39,441 nucleotides of DNA from Deltaproteobacteria bacterium (lineage in GTDB: Bacteria > Myxococcota_A > UBA796 > SXON01), in contig CANKOI010000037.1 of assembly GCA_947484175.1 (NCBI GenBank), positions 1-39,441 of the forward strand, read 5' to 3'. The notes under the pieces are model-generated. The model searched no databases. It had not been told where the DNA came from and was given only the letters and a program-made list of their open reading frames with translations. A program made the position numbers and the translations under genes. Positions 31,317 to 39,441 of the stretch are shown piece after piece. Positions within the stretch are counted from its first letter, which is position 1; each line of letters starts with the position of its first letter.

Positions 31317-31829
31317 TCAGCCCTGGCTCCGGTACTGCTGCGACAGTCGCAGGTACTCGGCGCACCCGTGTTCGATCATCCGGCGGTCCGAGTCGCGGAG
31401 CTGCCGCACCACCCGCGCTGGCGAGCCGAGCACCAACGAACCGGTCGGAATGTGCATCCCACCGAGCACCAGCGCACCCGCCCCGACGATGCACCAACTT
31501 TCGATGTGGCAGAAGTCCAGCAGGATGGCGCCCATGCCCACCAGCACGTCGTCGTCCACCCTGCAGCCGTGCAGGATCACCCGATGGCCAACCGTCACCC
31601 TGGCCCCGATGTCCACGGTCGACTTGCCACCTGTGCCGTGAGAAATAGTGCCGTCTTGCACGTTGCTGTCCGCGCCTACTGTGATCCGCCCCTGATCACC
31701 GCGCAGCACGCATCCCGGCCACACGCTCACCCGCTCGTGGAGCACAACATCGCCCATCACGTGCGCACCCGCGTGAACCCACGCCGAGGGGTGCAGGGAG
31801 GGGACCAGCTCGCCGTACGCTTCGATCAT
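31317..31829 (-). CDS. Gamma-carbonic anhydrase-like hexapeptide-repeat protein
   Basis: A 170-residue left-handed beta-helix protein. Hexapeptide-type turns include VMGDVVLHERVSVWPGCVLR, ITVGADSNVQDGTISHG and VGAGALVLGGMHIPTGSLVL. The three metal-binding histidines of the gamma-carbonic anhydrase family have counterparts at H64 (TISHGT), H82 and H87 (VTVGHRVILHGC). Many relatives (YrdA, PaaY, CaiE) carry the metal but have no proven anhydrase activity, so no symbol is given. It lies 9 bp after flgH and 1 bp before the phosphodiesterase gene, in the flagellar transcription unit; its link to motility is not known. Confidence 0.9.
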   Translation of the reverse strand: MIEAYGELVPSLHPSAWVHAGAHVMGDVVLHERVSVWPGCVLRGDQGRITVGADSNVQDGTISHGTGGKSTVDIGARVTVGHRVILHGCRVDDDVLVGMGAILLDFCHIESWCIVGAGALVLGGMHIPTGSLVLGSPARVVRQLRDSDRRMIEHGCAEYLRLSQQYRSQG

Positions 31830-31838
31830 GTGCAGGCG

Positions 31839-32501
31839 TCAGAACGGCCAGATGGTGTTCGCCACGGTGGTGCCCCACCCCTGATGCTGTTGGTTGGCGA
31901 GCACGCCGTTGCCGGTGATCTCCACCTTGGCGTTGAGCAACCGGAAGGACTCCAACATGTTGTCGGCGGAGATGTCCTTGGTGCGTGCGGCCCCCCGCAA
32001 CGTGACGATCTGCGTCTCGTTGTTCACCATCACCGACTTGTGGCCCTCGAGAACCAGCATTCCGTTCGCCGACACCTGCACCACCTGGCAGGTGATCACG
32101 GCCCGCACGGTGCCGTTCCGCGAGGTGGTGCCCTCGCCGCTGAGCGAAGAGCTGCTCGAACCCTCCAGCCCGATCTTGCCGCCCATCGGCGCATTGGCCT
32201 TGGTGATCGCCGTTTCCAGCCCGAGCAGGGCGTCGATGGCGAATCCGGCACCGCTCTCGCGACCGGCGGTCGTTCCGGCGTTGAGCTGGGTGATGGTCGA
32301 CTCGTCGATCACGACGGTCACGGCATCGCCGACCGCTCGGTGGTGGTCATCGCCCACCAGAAGCCGCGCGCTCTGTTCGGTCCAGAGCGAGCCGACTTCG
32401 CGGTGGGGAGGAGGCGGGGGCGGCAAAAGGTCCATCGACGAGAGTGTCGGGGGGGGCGCCGCCATCGGGCCGACTGCGCAGGCTAGGAGAACGAGAAACA
32501 T
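31839..32501 (-). CDS. flgH: Flagellar L-ring lipoprotein
   Basis: A 220-residue outer-membrane lipoprotein that forms the L-ring bushing around the flagellar rod. MFLVLLACAVG has an LLAC lipobox with Cys8, a very short signal. A Pro6 stretch follows, then the conserved SLWTEQSARLLVGDDHHRAV and GDAVTVVIDESTIT, the RNGTVRAVITCQVVQVSANG strand and the ending VEITGNGVLANQQHQGWGTT then IWPF. Met2-Phe3 may be the true N terminus, as no longer frame looks coding. Its ATG overlaps the flgA stop by one base. The P-ring gene flgI, usually next, is replaced by the gamma-carbonic-anhydrase-like gene. A G8 tract (32449-32456) lies near the 5' end. Confidence 0.92.
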   Translation of the reverse strand: MFLVLLACAVGPMAAPPPTLSSMDLLPPPPPPHREVGSLWTEQSARLLVGDDHHRAVGDAVTVVIDESTITQLNAGTTAGRESGAGFAIDALLGLETAITKANAPMGGKIGLEGSSSSSLSGEGTTSRNGTVRAVITCQVVQVSANGMLVLEGHKSVMVNNETQIVTLRGAARTKDISADNMLESFRLLNAKVEITGNGVLANQQHQGWGTTVANTIWPF

Positions 32502-33163
32502 CAGGAGCCCCCGAGAAGAACGGTGCGGTCGGGCTGCAGGATGCCCGCCAGCCGGGTGTGGGTGGTAAGATTGAGGACAGGGACGGCATCGCCGAAGCGT
32601 GCATCGGCCTCGACGCGGGCCTCACACCTCACCTCAAGGGGGCCGCGGCGAACCACGACCGGGACGACCTCTCCCTCCCGGACATCGGGCACCAGCCGCG
32701 CGAGCGACGGCGTGACGGGCCGGCCGGCGGAGATGGACACCCTGGCTTCCCACGGCAGCGACGGGTTCACGGGCGACGCGCCGCGCAGGGTGTCGAGCGC
32801 CATTCGTTCCAGTCTGAACGGGATGGGGGCGCCAGCGGCCACCGCCACCTCCGCAACGGGCACCAGGCCATACAGGCGCACCATCGGCCGAACGCGCCAG
32901 CTCCCTGCGCCCGTGCCGGCGATCACTTCGAGCTCGAGCGGCTGGCGGCCCGACTGCAACCCATAGCTGGGCAGCCGCACGTTGTAGTCGGCGTTCGCCG
33001 GGGCCCCCGCGGGCAGCTCCACGTCAAACACCTCCACGTCGGCCACCGACATCGACAGCCGTTCGGCCACGGCGGCGCGGATCGCCTCCGTGGGGGTGGC
33101 GGCCTCGGCAGGCGCCGCGAGTACCGCAGCCAGTCCGAGCGCGAGCAGCACACGCGAGCCCAT
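32501..33163 (-). CDS. flgA: Flagellar P-ring assembly chaperone
   Basis: A 220-residue periplasmic protein with a Sec signal (MGSRVLLALGLAAVLAAPAEA). FlgA binds FlgI in the periplasm and assists P-ring formation. The N-terminal half (AVAERLSMSVADVEVFDVEL) is poorly conserved. The C-terminal SAF-like domain is recognisable: VRLYGLVPVAEVAVAAGAPI, ISAGRPVTPSLARLVPDVRE, GEVVPVVVRRGPLEVRCEAR and the end LTTHTRLAGILQPDRTVLLG. It is linked by single-base TGATG overlaps to flgG upstream and flgH downstream. Since it needs FlgI, a flgI gene must exist elsewhere in the genome if the flagellum works. Confidence 0.85.
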   Translation of the reverse strand: MGSRVLLALGLAAVLAAPAEAATPTEAIRAAVAERLSMSVADVEVFDVELPAGAPANADYNVRLPSYGLQSGRQPLELEVIAGTGAGSWRVRPMVRLYGLVPVAEVAVAAGAPIPFRLERMALDTLRGASPVNPSLPWEARVSISAGRPVTPSLARLVPDVREGEVVPVVVRRGPLEVRCEARVEADARFGDAVPVLNLTTHTRLAGILQPDRTVLLGGS

Positions 33164-33951
33164 CAGCGGCGCAAGTTCACGGCGGTCGACATCATCTCGT
33201 CCGCCGTCTGGATGACCTTGGACGACAGCTCGTAGCTGCGCTGGGCCGTGATCATGCCCACCAACTCCTCAGCCACGTCCACGTTGCTGCCTTCGAGGAT
33301 GCCCTGCTGGATCGCTCCGAGGCCCTCTTCGCCGGGCGCGCCCTTGATGGCCTCGCCGCTGGCCTCAGTCGCGCGGAAATAGTTGCCGCCCAAGGCGCTC
33401 AGGCCGCTGGGATTGCCGAAGCGAGCCAGCTCGATCTGGCCTAGATCGCGCTCCTCGGTGGCCCCCGAGCTGCCGATCACTGAGGCGGACGCCGTGCCAT
33501 CCGACCCTACCGAGAACTGCACCGTTCCTTCCGGGATGGTGATGCCGGGCGCGAGGCGGTGCCCCGCCGAGGTCACGAGGTTGCCCTCGTTGTCCACCTG
33601 GAAGTTGCCGGCGCGGGTGTAGAGCTCCTCGCCCGCTTCGGTCTCCACCAGAAAGTAGCCGTCGCCGGTGATCATCATGTCGTAGGGGTTGTTGGTCGCC
33701 ACGCCCACTCCCACGGTGGTGTCGCGCGTGAGCGAGGCGAGGCGAACGCCGCTGCCGACCTGCATGGGGTTGGCCGCTGCCGCTCCTTCTGCGCGCCCTT
33801 GGCCGCCCACGTTCTGGTACACGAGGTCTTCGAAGTTCTCGCGAACCTTCTTGAACCCGGTCGTGTTGGTGTTGGCAAGGTTGTTCGCGATGTTGTCGAT
33901 CTTGGTCTGGTAGGCCCGCATGCCGCTGGCCGCCGTGCTGAGTGCGCGCAT
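33163..33951 (-). CDS. flgG: Flagellar distal rod protein
   Basis: A 262-residue axial protein building the distal rod. It begins MRALSTAASGMRAYQTKIDN and IANNLANTNTTGFKKVRENF, the rod/hook N-terminal helix with the ANNLANxxTxGFK signature. FEDLVYQNVGGQG marks FlgG rather than FlgF. It ends GSNVDVAEELVGMITAQRSY followed by ELSSKVIQTADEMMSTAVNL, the matching C-terminal coiled-coil helix. Length is the usual 260-262. It is linked by TGATG overlap to flgA and lies directly after flgF. Confidence 0.96.
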   Translation of the reverse strand: MRALSTAASGMRAYQTKIDNIANNLANTNTTGFKKVRENFEDLVYQNVGGQGRAEGAAAANPMQVGSGVRLASLTRDTTVGVGVATNNPYDMMITGDGYFLVETEAGEELYTRAGNFQVDNEGNLVTSAGHRLAPGITIPEGTVQFSVGSDGTASASVIGSSGATEERDLGQIELARFGNPSGLSALGGNYFRATEASGEAIKGAPGEEGLGAIQQGILEGSNVDVAEELVGMITAQRSYELSSKVIQTADEMMSTAVNLRR

Positions 33952-34625
33952 CAGTTTCCTCCGATTCGATTGAGGCGAGCGCGAAAGTCGTCGCTCGTCT
34001 GGATGGCTTTCTGCTGGGCCTCAAAGTACCGTGAGGCCTCGATCATTTCGATCATGCCGCGCATGGTGTCGGCATTGCTACCTTCCACGGCCCCCTGCAC
34101 CATGCTCGTGCCCTCGGGACGCTCCCCCGCCTCTCCGCCCCACCGGTTTCCACCGAGCGGGTTGGGGTTCAACAGGGTGACCACCTGGATGCGACCGATC
34201 TCATCGGAGCCGGAGCGTACGATGCCGTCGGAGCCGATGAGTACGTCGCCGAATTCCGGGATCTGCAGTTCGCCGCCTTCACCCAATACCGCCACGCCGT
34301 CGCTGCTCACGAGGGTGCGCTCCGCATCGAGGTGAAACGTGCCGTCGCGGGTGAAGGTGCCATCGGCGAGGGCGAAAAAGCCGTCGCCGCGGAGGGCAAC
34401 GTGGGTGGGCACTTCGTCGACGAGCAGGTCGCCGTCGGCTGTGGAGTAGGTCGTCTCGCCGGTGAGGGCGTACATGCCGCCCACGGGGCCTTCGCCGGCC
34501 AGTTCGAAGGACGTACGCGACTCGCGGAAGCCTTGGGTGCGGCCGTTGGCGAGGTTGTGCGAGATGCCGCTGAGCTGGTCCCACGCGGCGGTCGCGCCGC
34601 TGAGCGCAATGTAGATGTCTTTCAT
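33951..34625 (-). CDS. flgF: Flagellar proximal rod protein
   Basis: A 224-residue axial protein of the proximal rod. It starts MKDIYIALSGATAAWDQLSG and ISHNLANGRTQGFRESRTSF (variant of the ANNLANxxTxGFK signature) and ends GSNADTMRGMIEMIEASRYF then EAQQKAIQTSDDFRARLNRI. It is shorter than the typical 240-250. ATG 34625 is certain: AGGAGG lies 4-5 nt upstream, and the ATG overlaps the fliA stop (ATGA). The longer upstream frame shadows fliA. Confidence 0.93.
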   Translation of the reverse strand: MKDIYIALSGATAAWDQLSGISHNLANGRTQGFRESRTSFELAGEGPVGGMYALTGETTYSTADGDLLVDEVPTHVALRGDGFFALADGTFTRDGTFHLDAERTLVSSDGVAVLGEGGELQIPEFGDVLIGSDGIVRSGSDEIGRIQVVTLLNPNPLGGNRWGGEAGERPEGTSMVQGAVEGSNADTMRGMIEMIEASRYFEAQQKAIQTSDDFRARLNRIGGN

Positions 34626-35425
34626 CCCGCCTCCTGAGTGCGGTCGTCGGAGAGCGCCGCCATGAGCGCGGCCCGCAATCGTCCACGCGCAGCGGCGAGC
34701 ACCTGGCACACCCGCGAGGGCGTGACCGACAACACTTCGCCGATTTCTGCGAGGTTCATGTCGCGTGCGTAGTAGAGCAGGATCACTTGGCGCTCACGCT
34801 CGGGGAGTGCCTGGATGGCGTGCCGGAGCGCGAGGCGCGCTTCGGCCTCCGCGATGCGCGCGGGGGCTTCGTGGTCCTCATCGGGGTTGATCGCGGCACG
34901 GATGAAGCCGTCGGAGTCCACCACCTCGTTGATCGGCACGAGCGCCACCGGGGTGGCCACATCGAGCGCCGTCCAGTACTCGTCCATGGTAGCGCCCATC
35001 GCGGCGGCAACCTCCACCGCCTTCGGCTCCCGCCCCCGTTCGGCACGCACCTTCGACTGGGCGGCCTTGAGGCGCCGAGCTGTGTCGCGACGACGGCGGG
35101 TGAAGGTGTCCATCGTGCGCAACGCATCGAGCATCGCACCGCGCATGCGGTATTCCGCGAAGGCCGCGAACTCGATGCCGTGGCCCTCCTGATAACGGTC
35201 GAAGGCTTCGAGCAGCCCCAGCACGCCGAAGCTCACCAGATCGTCGAGGGTCACTCCCGCGTCGTCACGAACGTGAGTCCACAACTTCCGCGCGAGGCGA
35301 AGGATCTTGGCTTGGAACTTCTCACATACGGCCTCGCGGTCAAGGCCGTCGATGGTTCTTTCGCGGGGGCTGCTGTAGGCCCGAGGAATCAAGACCGATC
35401 TCTCCGTGTGTTTGTGCAGTCCCAT
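34622..35425 (-). CDS. fliA: Flagellar sigma factor (sigma-28 / FliA)
   Basis: A 267-residue sigma factor that directs RNA polymerase to late flagellar promoters. Region 2 is LVSFGVLGLLEAFDRYQEGH then IEFAAFAEYRMRGAMLDALR, the FliA/WhiG form. Region 3 is KAAQSKVRAERGREPKAVEV. Region 4 is LPERERQVILLYYARDMNLA then EIGEVLSVTPSRVCQVLAAA. A 30-residue N-terminal lead (HKHTERSVLIPRAYSSPRER) precedes the usual start. It sits 3 nt after flhA, with flhF and flhG missing between them. The stop overlaps flgF. Confidence 0.93.
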   Translation of the reverse strand: MGLHKHTERSVLIPRAYSSPRERTIDGLDREAVCEKFQAKILRLARKLWTHVRDDAGVTLDDLVSFGVLGLLEAFDRYQEGHGIEFAAFAEYRMRGAMLDALRTMDTFTRRRRDTARRLKAAQSKVRAERGREPKAVEVAAAMGATMDEYWTALDVATPVALVPINEVVDSDGFIRAAINPDEDHEAPARIAEAEARLALRHAIQALPERERQVILLYYARDMNLAEIGEVLSVTPSRVCQVLAAARGRLRAALMAALSDDRTQEAG

Positions 35426-35428
35426 CGG

Positions 35429-37570
35429 TCACTCCCTCGGGTTCTTGAGGGGGCGGACGCTGATTGTAACGTCGCCCGCGCGTACCACGGAGACCCCCGG
35501 CACGATCTCGCCCGGCGAAAGAACCGGAATTCTGGGGAGCGCTTTTTCGAGCAGGCGCCGCACCGGGGCGCGGGCAAGGGGCGGAACGAGCAGCACGACT
35601 TCGCCCGGCCCCGCAAACGCTTCCGAGGCGGCACGAATCCCCTGAATCAGCCGGCGAGTGGTGTCGGGGTCGAGGATGAGCTGCATGGTGCCGCCGTCCC
35701 CGCCCTGCAGCCCCTTGCTGACCGCGTCTTCCGCGTCGGCCGCGAGCCCGATGTAGCGGAGCACTCCGTCGTCTCCCACGAAACGGGCGGTGACGGCACG
35801 GTTCAATCGTTGGCGCACAAACTCCGTGAGCACGTCGGCGTCGCGGGTGCGGGGGGCGAACTCCGCGAGCGCCTCCAAGATGCCTTGGGTGTCGCGCACG
35901 CCGATGCCCTCGGCCACGAGGTTGCGGAAGATCCGCAGCACCACGGCGCCCGAGAGGGGGTCGGGCGTGAGCTCCTCCACCAACTTGGGGTTCCCCTGGC
36001 TCACCCGAGCCAGCGCATCGGCGAGCTGCTGCCTGCCGAACAGCTCGTGAGCGTAGCGCTTGAGCAGGTCGTCGAGGTGCGTGGTCAGCACCGTGGCCAC
36101 GTCCACGACGGTGTAGCCGAGCTGCTGGGCACGAACGCGCTGGTTGTCGCCCACCCACACGCCCTTCATGCCGAACACCGGGTCTGTGCCTTCTACGCCT
36201 TTGAGAGGAGTGGTCACGCCCCCCGGGTCGAGGGCAAGATTCTGGCGAGCCACCACGGTGCCGGTGGCCACCACCTCGCCGCGCAGGAGCACCCGGTACT
36301 GGCCCGCGGTGAGGCGCATGTTGTCGCGGAGCCGCACCGTGGGGATCACCACGCCCAAGTCCGTGGCCAACTGGCGACGGATGCGCTGCACCCGCTCCAC
36401 CAAGAGCCCGCCACGGGCTTCGTCACCGAGGTACACGAGGTCGAGGCCCAGCTCCACGGCGAGCGGCTCCACCTTGAGCAGCTCCTCGATGGGCGCCTCA
36501 CCCGGCGGCTTCTCTTCCTCCCCGCCCTCCGCCACGGCGGTCGTCGGCTGGTTGTACAGCACCCAGGCCACGGCACCGAGGCCCACTGCGATGACGAAGA
36601 ACACCAGCCGCAGCCCGGGCACCAGCATGAACGCCCCCGACAGCACCGCGAGGATCGCGATGACGCGGGGGTTCCCGAACACCTGCTGGGTGATCTGGGC
36701 GTCGAGGGTGTTGTCTTCCACGTCGTTCACGCGGGTGACCAACATGCCCGCAGCAGCGCTGGTGATCAGGGCGGGGAACTGGCTGGCGAGTCCGTCGCCG
36801 ATGGTGAGGATCGTGTAGTTGGCCAGCGCTGTCTGGAGGTCGAGCCCGCTCATCCCCACGCCGATGATGATGCCGCCGAGGATGTTGATCAGCGTGATGA
36901 GGATCGCCGCGATCGCGTCGCCCTTGATGAACTTGCTCGCGCCGTCCATCGCGCCGTAGAAGTCGGCCTCCTTGGAGACCTCCGCCCGGCGCCGCTTCGC
37001 CGTCTTCTCGTCAATGAGCCCAGCGTTCATCTCGGCGTCGATCGCCATCTGCTTGCCGGGCATCGCATCGAGGGTGAAGCGAGCGGCCACCTCCGCCACG
37101 CGCCCCGCGCCCTTGGTCACCACCATGAAGTTGATCACCACGAGGATGATGAAGATGATGAAGCCGACGACGTAGTTGCCGCCCACCAGAAAGTTGCCCA
37201 CCGCCTCGATCACGTGCCCTGCCGCGCCCGGCCCCTCGGCGCCGTGGGTAAGGATGAGGCGGGTACTCGCCACGCCTAGACTGAGGCGGAAGAGCGTGGT
37301 GACGAGCAGAATGGTGGGAAATACCGAAAATTCAACCGGGCGGCGCGTGTAGATGGCCACGAGAAAGATGAGCAGCGAGGAGGTGATGCTCAGCGCCAGC
37401 AGCAGGTCGAGAAGCAGGGGCGGCAGCGGCACCATCATGATGGCGAGCACCCCGAAAACACCCACGGCAAGCACCGCATCGGCGTTCTTGCGGAGCACGC
37501 CGATGCCGAAGTCCCCGGCGGGAGCCAAACGAGGAGCGGCGGCTGCGGTCGTTGCCATCGCTGCCGCCAT
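35429..37570 (-). CDS. flhA: Flagellar type III export gate protein
   Basis: A 713-residue inner-membrane protein, the ring-forming gate of the flagellar export apparatus. Eight membrane segments occupy residues 30-330. The FHIPEP signature RFTLDAMPGKQMAIDAE is at 164-180 and GAMDGASKFIKGDAIA at 206-221. The cytosolic part after a Glu/Gly/Pro linker near residue 355 carries the substrate-docking domains, including IPTVRLRDNMRL, LGYTVVDVATVLTTHL and GVRDTQGILEALAEFAP. Length and companions (fliA, flgF, flgG) identify FlhA rather than a virulence SctV. ATG 37570 is the first start; ATG 37558 is a possible alternative. It heads the eight-gene run down to 29912. No clear sigma-54 or sigma-28 promoter was seen upstream. 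Confidence 0.96.
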   Translation of the reverse strand: MAAAMATTAAAAPRLAPAGDFGIGVLRKNADAVLAVGVFGVLAIMMVPLPPLLLDLLLALSITSSLLIFLVAIYTRRPVEFSVFPTILLVTTLFRLSLGVASTRLILTHGAEGPGAAGHVIEAVGNFLVGGNYVVGFIIFIILVVINFMVVTKGAGRVAEVAARFTLDAMPGKQMAIDAEMNAGLIDEKTAKRRRAEVSKEADFYGAMDGASKFIKGDAIAAILITLINILGGIIIGVGMSGLDLQTALANYTILTIGDGLASQFPALITSAAAGMLVTRVNDVEDNTLDAQITQQVFGNPRVIAILAVLSGAFMLVPGLRLVFFVIAVGLGAVAWVLYNQPTTAVAEGGEEEKPPGEAPIEELLKVEPLAVELGLDLVYLGDEARGGLLVERVQRIRRQLATDLGVVIPTVRLRDNMRLTAGQYRVLLRGEVVATGTVVARQNLALDPGGVTTPLKGVEGTDPVFGMKGVWVGDNQRVRAQQLGYTVVDVATVLTTHLDDLLKRYAHELFGRQQLADALARVSQGNPKLVEELTPDPLSGAVVLRIFRNLVAEGIGVRDTQGILEALAEFAPRTRDADVLTEFVRQRLNRAVTARFVGDDGVLRYIGLAADAEDAVSKGLQGGDGGTMQLILDPDTTRRLIQGIRAASEAFAGPGEVVLLVPPLARAPVRRLLEKALPRIPVLSPGEIVPGVSVVRAGDVTISVRPLKNPRE

Positions 37571-37639
37571 CGGTCAGCCCCGCAGAAAGTTAAGCGCTCA
37601 GTCGAGACTCAGGTTCACAAGCCGTGACGAGCGGTCCAC

Positions 37640-37667
37640 TTTACCCTGAGCGAGCGGCGCGTATGAT
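37640..37667 (+). promoter_or_regulatory. Candidate leaderless promoter of htpX
   Basis: TTTACC (37640-37645), a 16-bp spacer and TATGAT (37662-37667), then six nucleotides and ATG 37674. No Shine-Dalgarno lies between, so the mRNA would begin at the start codon. It is the best-supported leaderless start in this window. Confidence 0.45.
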
Positions 37668-37673
37668 GTGTTC

Positions 37674-38525
37674 ATGCTCAACACCCTGAAGACCACGTTC
37701 CTGCTCGCCACGCTCACTTCGTTGCTCCTCCTCGTCGGGAGAACACTGGGGGGCCTCGACGGCATGGTGATCGCCTTCCTCGTGGCCGGCGTGATGAACC
37801 TCGGCTCGTGGTGGTTCTCCGACCGCATCGTGCTGCGCATGTACAATGCCCAACCCGTGAGCGCCGAATCGGCGCCTCAGCTCCACAAAATGGTCGCAGA
37901 GCTGGCCGGAAAGGCGGGGCTGCCGATGCCGAAGGTGTACATCGTGCCTGGGGCGATGCCCAACGCCTTCGCCACGGGCCGCAACCCCGAGAACGCCGCC
38001 GTGGCCGTGACCGAGGGCATCCTCGAAATCATGCCCGCCGAAGAGCTGCGCGGCGTGATCGCGCACGAGCTCGCCCACATCGCCAACCGCGACACCCTGA
38101 TCTCTGCGGTGGCCGCCGTGTCGGCGGGTGCAATCTCGATGATCGCGAGCTGGGCGCAGTGGGCCATGATCTTCGGCGGGCGGCGCGACGAGGAGCGGGA
38201 AGGCGGCGGCGGCGGCGGCCTGATCGCGATCTTCCTCGCCCCGCTGGTGGCCACGCTCATCCAGCTGGCGATCAGCCGCTCCCGCGAGTTTGCGGCCGAC
38301 GAGTACGCCGCGCGGCTCATCGGGGACGGCAAGCCGCTGGCGCGGGCGCTGCAGCGCCTCGAAGCGGGGGTGCAGCGCGCCCCCGGCGACGTGGAACCCT
38401 CCACGGCGCACATGTTCATCGTGAGCCCGCTCAGCGGCGGCGGGTTCTTCCGCCTGTTCCGCACGCACCCCACGACGGAGGCGCGCGTGGAGAAGCTGCT
38501 CGCGCTCACCCGGGCCGGGCTGTAG
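37674..38525 (+). CDS. htpX: Membrane zinc metalloprotease HtpX
   Basis: A 283-residue M48 protease of the inner membrane that degrades damaged membrane proteins. Membrane segments are near residues 5-22 and 31-48, with two more around 142-165 and 183-202. The zinc motif is HELAH (131-135), with the third ligand E205 in SREFAADEYAARL. A Gly-rich loop (GGGGGG) follows RRDEERE near residue 175. The C terminus FFRLFRTHPTTEARVEKLLA is the family's conserved end. ATG 37674 is preferred; a GTG at 37668 would add two residues but lies immediately beyond the -10 box. Confidence 0.95.
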   Translation: MLNTLKTTFLLATLTSLLLLVGRTLGGLDGMVIAFLVAGVMNLGSWWFSDRIVLRMYNAQPVSAESAPQLHKMVAELAGKAGLPMPKVYIVPGAMPNAFATGRNPENAAVAVTEGILEIMPAEELRGVIAHELAHIANRDTLISAVAAVSAGAISMIASWAQWAMIFGGRRDEEREGGGGGGLIAIFLAPLVATLIQLAISRSREFAADEYAARLIGDGKPLARALQRLEAGVQRAPGDVEPSTAHMFIVSPLSGGGFFRLFRTHPTTEARVEKLLALTRAGL

Positions 38526-38538
38526 GCCTCGACCGAGG

Positions 38539-39441
38539 TCAGCTCCAGAGGCTTCCGAGCGGGAGGGCGTGCAGGTTGTCGCCGAACGGAATCGCGCGTT
38601 CGCCAAGGTGGAGGACCACGCCCCCGACGAAGCGGCCGCCGGTGCGCTCGGCCAGCAGTCGGAGGCCTCGGAAGTCGGCGGCCGCCACGCTGGCTGTCGC
38701 CTTGATCTCTACGCCCACCAGGCGACCGGCGCGGTCCTCCAGCACCACGTCCACCTCGATGCCGTCTGCGGTGCGCAGATGATGGAGCGACGGCTTCGTG
38801 CGACTCCAGGTTGCGGCTCGGAGGAGCTCGTTCGACACGAAGCCTTCGAGGAGTGGCCCGAAGAGCGCCGGCTGCTGGTCGAGGCGGGCGGCGTCTGCGC
38901 CCATGAGGTGCGCCGCGAGGCCGCTGTCGCAAAGCACCACCTTCGGCGACTTCAGGAGTCGGCGACCCAGATCGGCCGTCCACGCGGGGATGCGGCGCAC
39001 CAGGAAGGTGCCCTCCAACATCGCCATCCACCGGGTGAGGGTCGTTTGTGGCACCGCGAGCGCCCGGCCCAGATCGGCCACATTCTGCACCTGCCCGGAC
39101 CGGGCGGCGAGCAGCGCCAACAAGCGTGTGAGCGCGCCCATGTCGTCGACCCTGGCGAGCTCACGCACCTCGCGCTGCAGGAGGGTCAGGGCATATGCGG
39201 CGAACCACCGATCCCTCGCGGCAGGGTCGGGCCGGGACAACGCGTCGGGATACCCGCCGCCGAGTACCGCTGCCACAGCCTGCGCGCGGGTGAGGGGCGC
39301 CTCATCAACGCAGCTCCAGTCGCCCCCAAAGGCGCGGTCGATCCAGCCCTCGCGCAAACCCCGCAGCTCGCCCTGCGACAGTGGCCACAGGGTGAGCACA
39401 TCCATCCGCCCGACGAGGGCGTCGGACAATCCCGGCAACAC
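38539..39441 (-). CDS. DUF4143-type ATPase, C-terminal 300 residues (N terminus beyond window)
   Basis: The minus-strand frame enters at the right edge already open and ends at TGA 38539. The visible part begins SDALVGRMDVLTLWPLSQGE (the end of the AAA+ ATP-binding domain, sensor region). A winged-helix part follows (NVADLGRALAVPQTTLTRWM, then LEGTFLVRRIPAWTADLGRR). The DUF4143 nuclease-like fold comes last: KSPKVVLCDSGLAAHLMG, LLEGFVSNELLR and ADGIEVDVVLEDRAGRLVGV followed by EIKATASV. D-x-V plus EIK matches a PD-(D/E)XK core. Walker motifs are outside the window. These proteins are widespread, often horizontally moved, and of uncertain function. It converges with htpX, 13 bp apart. Confidence 0.85.
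   Translation of the reverse strand: MLPGLSDALVGRMDVLTLWPLSQGELRGLREGWIDRAFGGDWSCVDEAPLTRAQAVAAVLGGGYPDALSRPDPAARDRWFAAYALTLLQREVRELARVDDMGALTRLLALLAARSGQVQNVADLGRALAVPQTTLTRWMAMLEGTFLVRRIPAWTADLGRRLLKSPKVVLCDSGLAAHLMGADAARLDQQPALFGPLLEGFVSNELLRAATWSRTKPSLHHLRTADGIEVDVVLEDRAGRLVGVEIKATASVAAADFRGLRLLAERTGGRFVGGVVLHLGERAIPFGDNLHALPLGSLWS

Noticed and set aside
34787-37279. 830-codon plus-strand open frame opposite fliA and flhA
   Set aside because: The minus strand encodes highly conserved flagellar proteins; the plus frame is His/Arg-rich shadow.

Overview
The window is high-GC bacterial chromosome with tightly packed genes. Many start codons overlap the preceding stop (ATGA or TGATG). Secreted proteins are mostly lipoproteins with a short signal, a Cys lipobox and a Asp/Thr/Gly/Ser-rich linker, and many carry HYDIN-like, PKD, PPC, MopE-like or FG-GAP domains. 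Together with a Gram-negative (P/L-ring type) flagellum and proton-pumping transhydrogenase, this suggests a Myxococcota or other 'deltaproteobacterial' genome. That assignment is an inference from gene content; no rRNA is present to confirm it.

Layout. 1-1750: a scarred region with an IS21-type transposase fragment, gene remnants, a GNAT acetyltransferase, a possible coupled micro-ORF and the N-terminal stub of an amidase. 1753-4635: an ATP-grasp enzyme and two lipoproteins, one a beta-propeller. 4829-7683: a three-gene NAD(P) transhydrogenase operon (pntAA-pntAB-pntB). 7707-9580, minus strand: a lipoprotein joining a c-type haem motif to a copper monooxygenase (PHM-like) fold, and a cysteine-less glutaredoxin-like protein. 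10022-16116: a copper/silver RND efflux operon (small Cys-rich exported protein, then CusC, CusB, CusA). 16493-20116: three more lipoproteins. 20091-21679: an HTTM membrane protein with its coupled exported partner. 21731-25303: a HAD phosphatase and a 963-residue NTPase/TPR protein. 25341-27980: a seven-bladed FG-GAP lipoprotein. 28034-29891: a divergent pair, chalcone-isomerase-like protein and DEAD-box helicase. 37570-29912, minus strand: flhA-fliA-flgF-flgG-flgA-flgH, continuing into a gamma-carbonic anhydrase-like gene and an alkaline-phosphatase-superfamily lipoprotein. 37674-39441: HtpX protease and a partial DUF4143 ATPase.

How the parts work together. The cus genes form one translationally coupled export machine running from inner to outer membrane; the RND pump keeps the three-methionine relay typical of Cu(I)/Ag(I) pumps. 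The flagellar genes supply the export gate (FlhA), the flagellar sigma factor (FliA), the distal and proximal rod (FlgG, FlgF), the P-ring chaperone (FlgA) and the L-ring (FlgH); flhF, flhG and flgI are not here. Transhydrogenase couples the proton gradient to NADPH supply.

Most notable. The cus operon is bracketed by two same-orientation copies of a 52-bp palindromic element (9666-9717 and 16186-16237), one overlapping the end of a short ORF that resembles the start of a REP-associated (Y1-type) transposase. Several unlinked genes have a -10-like hexamer only 6-8 bp before the start codon and no Shine-Dalgarno sequence, which would give leaderless mRNAs. The 963-residue NTPase/TPR protein has an architecture I cannot match to a named family. 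No tRNA, rRNA or CRISPR array was seen.
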